A stretch of DNA of 64,000 bases, from assembly GCF_029867415.1 (NCBI RefSeq), contig NC_081185.1, positions 73,257,553-73,321,552 of the forward strand, in the 5' to 3' direction. This stretch comes from Vicia villosa. Lineage: Eukaryota; Streptophyta; Magnoliopsida; Fabales; Fabaceae. The position numbers and the translations under genes are program-made. Below the pieces are notes generated by a model. It searched no databases. It saw nothing but the letters and a program-made list of their open reading frames with translations, and had not been told where the DNA came from. This document shows positions 1 to 7,945 of the stretch, piece by piece. Every line of letters begins with the position of its first letter. Positions within the stretch are counted from its first letter, which is position 1.

Positions 1-164
1 AAAAAGTTCCTTCCCATTGTCTCTCAATCCTCTTTTAATCCCTCTAGGTTTTCAGATTTCAGCTGTAATACCCAAACTGCCCCCGGACTTTAAAAAAAAT
101 TGGAAAAATCAAAAATCAGAAATTCTGTCCGCACAGCTGACACGGCCGTGTCACTTGACACGGG
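1..164. other. Left flank of the LARD insertion, unclassified repeat
   Basis: No gene is seen here. The last five bases, ACGGG (160-164), are the target-site duplication matched at 22543-22547. If the LARD is removed, this flank joins 22548 onward as one stretch rich in the motif GACACGG and its complement, as in TGACACGGCCGTGTCA. That pattern looks like part of an LTR or UTR of another element, but I cannot name it. Confidence 0.6.
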
Positions 165-338
165 TGTCGCACGCTCGCGAAATGATGAACAACAGAGTCG
201 CCACCGATATATTTATCCCAAAGAGGGAAAGGAATATCAGAAAACCTAGAATAAAGAGAGGATAAGAAAAGGTCTTTCGACCAGAGATAAGGTACGGGAG
301 TCGGTTACGCGAGGGGAAGGTGTTAGCACCCCTCACGC

Positions 339-354
339 CCATCGTACTCGATGG
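339..354 (-). other. U5 hairpin with TACT (plus) / AGTA (RNA) tetraloop
   Basis: A perfect 6-bp inverted repeat, CCATCG (339-344) and CGATGG (349-354), encloses TACT. It sits in a block just downstream of GGTGTTAGCACCCC. The same position in the Ogre LTR at 27155-27168 has different arms but the same loop. The copy in the second LARD LTR is at 18778-18793. Confidence 0.8.
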
Positions 355-892
355 TATCCACCTATGTTTGTTCTATTCTAAGGGTGTATAAATCTAAAGC
401 TTAATTACTAAGGGAATGCATGCAAATGAAAGAAAAAGAAACACGGGAAAATAAGGTTTATAAATAGTTGTGCTCGCTTAGGCCCCGCGACCCAATGCCT
501 ACGTATCCTTTTCAGGAATCAGAGCGCCGTAGTTCGGCTCTTTAGTTTTTGTTTGTTTTTGTGTTTTTTAGTTGAACAGTTACATTCGCACTCCGCTGCT
601 CGACCTCTGGAGTCTTAAGCTGGGAATGGAGCGGAAGTAACGTGTCCGATTAGGAGGAAGAATGCCCTGAAGGCAAGAGAAAGAATGCCTCAGAGGCAAG
701 AGAGAGAAGAGAGAAAATTGGTTTGTGTCTTTTAGATGTAATTCCATGATGAACAAAACCCAATACAAGGCTTCGCATCACTTCCTTACTTTGTTTAGGT
801 CTGAGCCTTTATTAAGTGTTTTAGATGTTTTGATTGGTGATTTTTAAGGGATTTTAATCTGCGAGTTGAATCACATTAGATTGTATGATGTC

Positions 893-1124
893 AAAGAAAC
901 AGATTAGGGAATGAATCCCACTCATTTCTCTACATGGATAGAGAAACAGATTAGGGAATGAATCCCACTCATTTCTCTAATAATCGAGAAACAGATTAGG
1001 GAATGAATCCCACTCATTTCTCTTTGTAGTGATCGAGAAACAGATTAGGGAATGGATCCCACTCATTTCTCTCTCACTAAGTGTTTGAGAAACAGATTAG
1101 GGAATAAATCCCACTCGTTTCTCT
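893..1124. repeat. Five tandem hairpin repeats in LARD LTR (copy 1)
   Basis: There are five copies of a unit of about 40-48 bp. Each has outer arms AGAAA and TTTCT, and four of the five extend to GAGAAA/TTTCTC. Each also has an inner GGGA(ATGAA)TCCC pair. The spacers between copies differ in length and sequence while the hairpin core is kept. The same five copies occur at 19332-19563 in the other LTR. Confidence 0.85.
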
Positions 1125-2890
1125 CCCACTTTTAATGTGATTCGCCTCTTCCTTTATTAAGTACTTTAAAGTCGAAAGAGAAAAGAAACAAAACTAGCCT
1201 AAGATGAAAACTAGCCTAATATGATGGGAACTTCTAATTCCTAAAGTTGTCATGGTTTCTACCTAATGGTTAGGAGCAAAAAGCGGCATGAAAATATAAG
1301 CATAAGCGGAGATCAATATTACAAGTAAAATACAAGTAAATAATGATACAAAAATTAGTGTGAAATGACTAACATAAACACTTGAAACTATGGTACAAGG
1401 CATGAAAGCGAACGATGCAAAAAATAGTACAAAATCGAATTAAAGGACTATTATTTTTTATGGTTTTTTATGTAACAAAAAGACAAGCATTTAATCAAGC
1501 AAGCGAATTAAAAATACAAGCCTAAACTAATATTTATTTGTTGATTATTTTTATATGCCAAAATCATGTATTAAAGTCTAAAAGGTAGTAGGAAAATTAG
1601 CATTTAAATACTAAAAAGAAGTGGCAAAAATCTAATTACCTAAATCTAAAAAATGAAAGCAGGGGGTGCAGATTGAAACTGATGGTGCAGATAGTGAGGG
1701 CGCTGAGCCCATCCAGAGGAGGCCCGAAGGGTGTTTTTTTTGTTCGCAGATATCTTATTACCAAAAGGGATAATGGGCCACAGGGGGTGTGAGAGGCAGT
1801 TCGGCCCAGAGGGGTTTTTGTCATAGTTTTTGATTCATAAAATATAACACGGGCCTTCAGGGGGTGGATTTAGCAACTCGTGGTTATGGCCCGAGAGAGT
1901 TTGATCCATGGCTTTGATTAATCCAAAATTATCTAGTTAATGTCAATTAGGTTAATTAATAGGACATTAAACTTTATGTTATATTCCTATTATACAAATT
2001 AATCAGATTAATAACGTTAATTAATAAAAAAAAGGAAGAAAAGGGAATTAGGGTAAAATATAATGTGACCTTCAGACTCCCTTCACTCGGATTTCTTCTC
2101 CCTCGCGGCGGCGGTGGCGGCCGGAGAGCTCCATCATCTCCGAGCAAAATATTCGAACATCACCAAAGAAACGTCGCTTCCTTCACTTTCATGAAGCTCG
2201 CCTCACACCTCTCTCGTCTTCATGAACAGCACAACAAAGTTCTTCTACTCTCTTCTCGCCGATCTCCCTCGCGATTTCAGATTCTTGTGTGGTTGGCGTT
2301 TCTTGTAGCGATTGAAGTTCTGGAAAATTGTAGATAACGCAGTTGTGGTGATGGAGCAACGAAGATCTGATGGAGATCGTGAATTCTTGACTGATTGATG
2401 ATTCGCGGTTGATGACTCGCAACTGATGACTCGCGGTCGATGATTGCTGAATTTGAGGATTGTTATTGCGTTGATTTGAAACCAAGACTCAGTGATGATG
2501 ATTGGAACTTGTTGCGATGCGAAGAAGACGAATGTTATCGCGGCAGGTTGCGTGAAGATGTTGAGATTGGCAGTTGCGAATTCTTGGAGATTGAAGAATG
2601 GCGAACGATGGTGGTGATTCTGTTATGGTGTTCGATGAAGGTGATGAAGATTGTTGAAGGGTTGTGAAGTGAAGGGATCGGTAGTGGTGAAGAAGAGAAG
2701 TGGTGGAGTTGTGAATGAATCGAAGAATGGAGAATTGGTGATGAAGGATGAAGACGGAAATGGTGTGGAGAATGAATCTGATCAACATGGTGAAAGAGCT
2801 GAGAGATGAAGAAAAATTGAGAAGTGAAGATGGTGATTCGAGAGAGGGTAAAGGATGGCCAAGAAGAAGTGATAATGGTGAAGGTTCTGA

Positions 2891-2898
2891 CTTATAAA
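2891..2898 (-). promoter_or_regulatory. Candidate LARD LTR core promoter (TATA-like)
   Basis: On the minus strand the sequence reads GCTTTATAAG and is followed by a CT-rich leader, as is common for plant retrotransposon start sites. That would place U3 at about 4103-2865. The motif is nearly symmetrical, so strand is chosen from the element orientation. The equivalent in the second LTR is 21330-21337. Confidence 0.45.
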
Positions 2899-4103
2899 GC
2901 TCCAAAGGTTAGTTCTCAAATTCTGAATTTTTTCTGTTAGGATGTGGTTATAGGTAGTTATGAAGGTTGTTAGGTGGTTGAGATTTCTGTTAAGGCAGTT
3001 GGGAGGTTATCGGTTTTGTAATCTGTTCGGAATTTGTTAACTGTTTTGAAAGTTAGTTATAACTGTGAGAAGGGTTTTGACATTGGTGAGGATAATTAGT
3101 AGGTTATGTGGGCTGGAAATTAGTAATCGGTTAGAAAGTTTAGAGTGGTAGTTATAGGATGGTTGTGATTCTGAGTAGCAATTGTGTAAGGACTGTTTCT
3201 TTTTTGTATTTAACTAAAACATGATCATGATGAATGCGGCTTAGTATGTTAGTTTTGGATTATGTCAGGAAGTTTTATGACACTTTTCTTCTGAATTTTT
3301 CTCTCTGCAGGTTTGGGTAGTGTTTTGAAATGTATGGATGGACTGTTTGATCGCGAAATTGGTTTAATGTAGGTGTGTTTGTAGTGAAGTTTGGATTCTT
3401 GAACATGTAATGGAGAGGTTGGATTTTATAAGGTGTTGTAATTTGTAATTTTCCATATGATGTAGCAAAGTATAAAGTAATGGCACGACTTTGGCCACTA
3501 TCTGCAGCGTTGTCATGATATTTGAGATGAGCTTGACATGTACAATATAACATAGCTTTTGTAGGAGCTTGTAGAAACTTTAAATAAAATTTGAATTCCC
3601 TCCTCTTTTTTCTTCCATATATCAGTTTTAGTTCCTAGTCTTCAAATGAATTCTCCGTGTTTTGTCATGTGTACTGAATCACGCCATAAGGCTTGTTGAC
3701 CTTCAAGTATGACTTAAGCCGAAAGGTTCACCTTTTCAAGTAAATTTCGACTAAGATCAAGCCTTTTGTCCACGTGCCTTAATCTTGAGATGATTCAATG
3801 ATATACCAAGTAAATGCCACTAAAATCTGTACCACACGACTTGTGACTCCATATTTTGATCAATGACTTCTGATATAATCCACTTAGATGAATTAAAATA
3901 ATAACTTGTATCAGGTATTCTTTTGAAGGAATAAATAAACTGGCGCCAAAACCTTTGCGAGATCCAAGTTGCTCAAAGACCCTTGATCACATGTTTTTTT
4001 CTTTATTGATTAATGATGTATGATGTATTGATGGCCTAATGCAAATGGAAAAAAATGAGCCAGTTAGAAGTAAAAACAGATGGGCAAATTTTGGGGTGCA
4101 ACA

Positions 4104-4118
4104 GCTGCCCCTATTTAA
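4104..4118 (-). other. Polypurine tract of LARD
   Basis: Read on the minus strand this is ATTAAATAGGGGCAGC, directly before the 3' LTR start TGTTGC. The Ogre at 39639-39654 has an almost identical tract, AAATAGGGGCATC, at the same position. Confidence 0.8.
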
Positions 4119-4720
4119 TCATCTTAAACCTGAAGGGGAGATTGGCGCTAGCCTTTCGAGCATTCGAGGTAGAAGAAGATTAAATACCAAGTGAACCTGA
4201 AAATTTGCCTGATAAGATAAGATCCACTGGAGAGAAGAATGGTGTTAAATCCACTGAGGAAGATCGTGTCAACTCTGGGTCGAACAACTTAACTCTGAGT
4301 TAGAAATGAAATAAGCATCAACTCTGGGTTGAAAAAGAAAAGTAGGCCAACTCTGGGTCGAAGAATTAAGGTTAAGTCAACTCTGGGTTAGATAAGAGAT
4401 AAACATCAACTCTGGGTTGAGAACGGAAAGGGAAATCAGTATTAGTGGGACAGGATATAGGCATCAACTCTGGGTTGAAAATGAAAGCAAGGAAATCAAC
4501 TTTGGTTTGAACAAGGAATTGGATAATAACAATGGGTTGAAAGAGGAAAGATGAATAATTAGAAATAACCGTCAACTCTGAGTTGAGTGGGTAAGACAAG
4601 AGATAACCGTCAACTCTGAGTTGAGTGGGAAAAGACAAAAGATAACCGTCAACTCTGGGTTGAGTGGGAAAAGACAAAAGATAACCATCAACTCTGGGTT
4701 GAGTGGGAAAAGACAAAAGA
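4119..4720 (-). other. LARD internal region, 3' part, with degenerate minisatellite
   Basis: No gene is seen. From about 4270 the sequence is a degenerate array built on the hairpin word TCAACTCTGGGTTGA. Toward 4600-4720 it turns into the regular 39-bp repeat that resumes at 14243 after Sirevirus-1. Several copies have one mismatched arm, for example AACTTTGGTTTGA near 4498, so this end looks older or less homogenised. Confidence 0.8.
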
Positions 4721-4725
4721 TAACC
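4721..4725. other. Target-site duplication of Sirevirus-1 (left)
   Basis: TAACC precedes the 5' LTR and is repeated at 14243-14247 after the 3' LTR. Both copies lie in the same minisatellite word (GATAACCGTCAAC), which confirms insertion into the LARD array. Confidence 0.95.
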
Positions 4726-5305
4726 TGTTAGAACAAGATTTGTTCTTATCAATTATCTTAGTTTTGATGATAACAATAATATGAATTTTGCTTAAGATAA
4801 TATGGTACTCTAATCCAATGCAATTTCCCTTTCAGGAAATATATAAAGAGTACGCATAATTCAGCGCTCAGAAGTTGTGTCTCAAATGGTTCAGCATGCA
4901 ACATCAGAACATGGTCTGGCAAGACATCAGAAGATGGTCGAAGCAGAATCAGAACATGGGTCTATGGAAGCATCAGAAGAACATGAGATCAGAAGCACTG
5001 AAGATCAGAAGATGGTATCACGCTCAGAAGCACTTCAAGGTCAGAAGATCAGAAGATGCTATGCACCAAGCTGTTTGACTCTGATGATATTCAAACGTCG
5101 TATTCACAAACATCAGATCAGAAGGAAGTACACGTGGCAGACTACGCTGACTGACAAAAGGAACGTTAAAGCTACTAAAGGCTACGTCAGTAGACACAGC
5201 GTGAACAAGGCTCGAGGTAGTTGACAAAAGCGTATAACATTAAATGCGATGCTGTACGGAACACGCAAAGCATTAAATGCATTCAACGGTCATCTTCTCA
5301 ACGCC

Positions 5306-5313
5306 TATAAATA
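5306..5313 (+). promoter_or_regulatory. TATA box of Sirevirus-1 5' LTR
   Basis: TATAAATA follows CACGC/ATTAAATGC motifs and precedes the leader. The matching box in the 3' LTR is at 13610-13617. Transcription would start roughly 30 bp downstream. Confidence 0.8.
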
Positions 5314-5544
5314 TGAAGTTCTGATGAGAAGCAAGGTTAACGATCCTGAACAAAGACAATTCAAATTAACTTGCTGAAACGCTATTCAATCAAAGCTCAG
5401 AATCTTCATCAAAGCTCACTACATTGCTGTTGTAATATTTTAGTGAGATTAAGCTTAAACGTTAAGAGAAATATCACAGTTGTGATTATCGCTTTTAAGA
5501 AGCATTTGTAAACTCTTGAATAGATTACATTAAGTTGTAAGGAA

Positions 5545-5755
5545 CTAGAGTGATCGTGTGATCAGTATACTCTAGGAAGTCTTGGCAGTTGGCTGAGCAG
5601 AAAGTCTTAGGAGTGAACTAAGCCTAGAGTGATCGTGTTGATCAGTAGACTCTAGAAAAGTCTTAGGAGTGAACTAAGCAGTTGTTCCTGGAGTGATCAA
5701 GTTGTGATCAGAAGACTCTGGAAGACTTAGTTGCGGACTAAGTGGAAAACCATTG
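5545..5755 (+). repeat. Stem-loop cluster in Sirevirus LTR R/U5
   Basis: Three related modules are seen. The first pairs CTAGAGT (5545-5551) with ACTCTAG (5569-5575), with an inner TGATC/GATCA pair. The second pairs 5624-5630 with 5649-5655. The third is a CTGGAGT-type copy near 5689. They alternate with CTTAG(GAGTGAA)CTAAG hairpins at 5606-5622 and 5662-5678 and with ACTTAG(TTGCGGA)CTAAGT near 5734. The same cluster is present in the other three Sirevirus LTRs. Confidence 0.75.
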
Positions 5756-5940
5756 TAATCCGTGCGATTAGTGGATTAAATCCTCAGTTGAGGTAAATCA
5801 TCTCTGCGGGGGTGGACTGGAGTAGCTTCGTTAACAGCGAACCAGGATAAAAATAATTGTGCAATTTATTTTTATCGCTCAAGTTTTAAAGTCACACTTA
5901 TTCAATCCCCCCCTTTCTAAGTGTTTTTCTATCCTTCAAT

Positions 5941-5952
5941 TGGTATCAGAGC
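5941..5952 (+). other. Primer binding site of Sirevirus-1 (initiator tRNA-Met)
   Basis: TGGTATCAGAGC lies two bases after the 5' LTR. It is the standard plant copia PBS, complementary to the 3' end of initiator tRNA-Met. Confidence 0.9.
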
Positions 5953-6025
5953 GCCGGTTCTAAGGTGCAAGCACTTAACCGTGTTTAGAAAAGATTCAGG
6001 AAGAGAAAAACGCTTCATTTAAAAG

Positions 6026-7945
6026 ATGGTTGATGAAAGTGAAAAGTCTACACCTACACCTGCATCTACATCTGGCTCTGCTGAGCAATACAACGGTAAC
6101 AATGGTTATACTAGACCGCCGGTATTTGATGGTGAAAACTTTGAATACTGGAAAGATAAACTGGAAAGTTACTTTCTGGGTCTAGATGGTGATCTATGGG
6201 ATCTTCTGATGGATGGTTACAAACATCCAGTAAATGCCAGTGGCGCAAAGCTGTCAAGGCAAGAAATGAATGATGATCAAAAGAAGCTTTTCAGGAATCA
6301 TCATAAATGCAGAACTGTTTTGCTGAATGCTATTTCTCATGCTGAGTATGAGAAGATATCTAACAGGGAAACAGCCTATGACATATATGAGTCCTTGAAA
6401 ATGACTCATGAAGGAAATGCTCAAGTCAAGGAGACTAAAGCTCTAGCCTTAATCCAGAAGTATGAAGCCTTCAAGATGGAGGATGATGAAGACATTGAAA
6501 AGATGTTTTCGAGATTTCAAACTCTGACTGATGGATTGAGAGTTCTTGACAAAGGATACACCAAGGCGGATCACGTAAAGAAGATCATCAGAAGCTTACC
6601 CAGAAGATGGGGTCCTATGGTGACTGCATTCAAGATTGCAAAGAATCTGAATGAAGTTTCTCTGGAAGAGCTGATCAGTGCCTTGAGAAGTCATGAGATT
6701 GAGCTGGACGCAAATGAGCCTCAAAAGAAAGGTAAGTCTATTGCATTAAAATCAAATATCAAGAAATGCACTAACGCTTTTCAGGCTAGAGAAGAAGATC
6801 CTGAAAAATCAGAATCTGAAGAAGAAGATGAACTGTCCATGATTTCCAGAAGGCTAAATCAACTCTGGAAGACCAAGCAAAGGAAGTTCAGAGGCTTCAG
6901 AAGTTCAAGGAAGTTTGAACGTGGAGAATCTTCTGATGAAAGAAGATTTGACAAGAAGAAGGTCATGTGCTATGAATGCAATGAGCCTGGACACTACAAG
7001 AATGAATGTCCAAATCTTCAGAAGGAAAGTCCCAAGAAAAAGTTTCATAAGAAGAAAGGTCTTATGGCAACCTGGGATGAGTCAGAAGATGATTCAGAAG
7101 ATGAGCAGGCCAACTGTGCGCTGATGGCGACAGAAGATGACGGATCAGAATCTACATCAGAATCAGATTCTGAAGAGGTATTTTCTGAACTTACTAGAGA
7201 TGAGTTAGTTTCCGGATTAACTGAACTTCTGGAATCCAAGTCTCAGATTTGTATTAAATACAAAAAGCTGAAAAAGCTATTTGAATTTGAAACAAAGAGG
7301 CTTGAATTGGAAAATTCTGAATTGAAAGACAAACTTTTAAAATTATCCAATGATGTTGGATCTCCTTCTAATTCAGAAAAATCCATTCCCAGTCTAAACC
7401 ATATTCTGAAAGAATATGATTTAAGTTTCAGGAAGTTCTTATCTAGAAGTATTGGTAGAAGTCAGCTAGCTTCTATGATATATGCTGTGTCTGGAAACAA
7501 AAGAGTTGGCATTGGTTATGAGGGTGAAACCCCATACAAACTTGAACCTGTTGATGAAATGAAAATTACATACAAGCCATTGTATGATCAGTTCAAGTTT
7601 GGCCACTCTCATGATATTAGGCACACCTCACATGCACAAAGTTTTCACTTTACACACACTAAGAAGCATGTGACACAACCTAGGAAATATCATGAAACTC
7701 ACATTAAGAATTATCATGCTGTTTCTCCTATTGCTTATAATGTTAAACCCAAGTTCAATCACAACTTGAGAAAATCTAACAAGAAAGGACCCAAAAAGAT
7801 GTGGGTACCTAAGGATAAGATTATTCCTATTGCAGATATCCTTGGCTGCAAGAAGGACAAAGCACAACATGTCATGGTACCTGGACTCTGGATGCTCGCG
7901 ACACATGACAGGAAGAAGGTCTATGTTCCAAGACCTGGTGCTTAA
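6026..7945 (+). CDS. gag: Sirevirus-1 Gag
   Basis: The 639-residue protein is the nucleocapsid/capsid precursor that assembles cytoplasmic virus-like particles around element RNA. The N-terminal two thirds resemble the copia gag (UBN2-type) family. A CCHC zinc knuckle, CYECNEPGHYKNEC, begins near residue 315. It lies in a basic region and is followed by acidic serine-rich stretches. The ATG at 6026 follows the PBS by about 70 bp and is the first suitable start. The frame ends at 7945, inside the start of pol, and pol is in the +1 frame. No stop or frameshift is seen. The copy in Sirevirus-2 has the same length. Confidence 0.93.
   Translation: MVDESEKSTPTPASTSGSAEQYNGNNGYTRPPVFDGENFEYWKDKLESYFLGLDGDLWDLLMDGYKHPVNASGAKLSRQEMNDDQKKLFRNHHKCRTVLLNAISHAEYEKISNRETAYDIYESLKMTHEGNAQVKETKALALIQKYEAFKMEDDEDIEKMFSRFQTLTDGLRVLDKGYTKADHVKKIIRSLPRRWGPMVTAFKIAKNLNEVSLEELISALRSHEIELDANEPQKKGKSIALKSNIKKCTNAFQAREEDPEKSESEEEDELSMISRRLNQLWKTKQRKFRGFRSSRKFERGESSDERRFDKKKVMCYECNEPGHYKNECPNLQKESPKKKFHKKKGLMATWDESEDDSEDEQANCALMATEDDGSESTSESDSEEVFSELTRDELVSGLTELLESKSQICIKYKKLKKLFEFETKRLELENSELKDKLLKLSNDVGSPSNSEKSIPSLNHILKEYDLSFRKFLSRSIGRSQLASMIYAVSGNKRVGIGYEGETPYKLEPVDEMKITYKPLYDQFKFGHSHDIRHTSHAQSFHFTHTKKHVTQPRKYHETHIKNYHAVSPIAYNVKPKFNHNLRKSNKKGPKKMWVPKDKIIPIADILGCKKDKAQHVMVPGLWMLATHDRKKVYVPRPGA

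Larger units (their letters stand above)
165..4103 (-). repeat. 3' LTR of non-autonomous Ogre-like LARD
   Basis: This 3939-bp LTR is nearly identical to 18604-22542. I count about six differences by eye. Plus-strand ends are TGTCGC and GCAACA, so in element orientation it reads TGTTGC...GCGACA. The PPT lies just outside at 4104-4118 and the PBS just inside the other LTR, which fixes minus orientation. It holds five hairpin repeats (893-1124), U5 hairpins (339-354 and 499-532), a TATA-like motif near 2891-2898 and a GC-rich patch at 2080-2140. Scattered ORFs of 60-140 codons have no family resemblance and are treated as chance. Confidence 0.93.
4726..5938 (+). repeat. 5' LTR of Sirevirus-1
   Basis: The LTR runs from TGTTAGAAC to TATCCTTCA. 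It has a TATA box at 5306-5313, ACATTAAATGC-type motifs in U3 near 5241-5281, and a set of stem-loops in the R/U5 part (5545-5755). An open frame at 4877-5224 is rich in simple CAGAAG-type repeats and is not considered a gene. Confidence 0.95.

Noticed and set aside
2489..2905. 138-codon minus-strand frame in the LARD LTR (also 20928-21344)
   Set aside because: Composition (S, L, H, F) is that of a CT-rich leader, and there is no family similarity. It is conserved only because the LTRs are recent copies.
4877..5224. 115-codon frame in Sirevirus LTRs (also at 13181-13528 and similar in Sirevirus-2)
   Set aside because: It lies in U3, upstream of the TATA box, is made of CAGAAG-type simple repeats and has no domain; the frame differs in length in Sirevirus-2.
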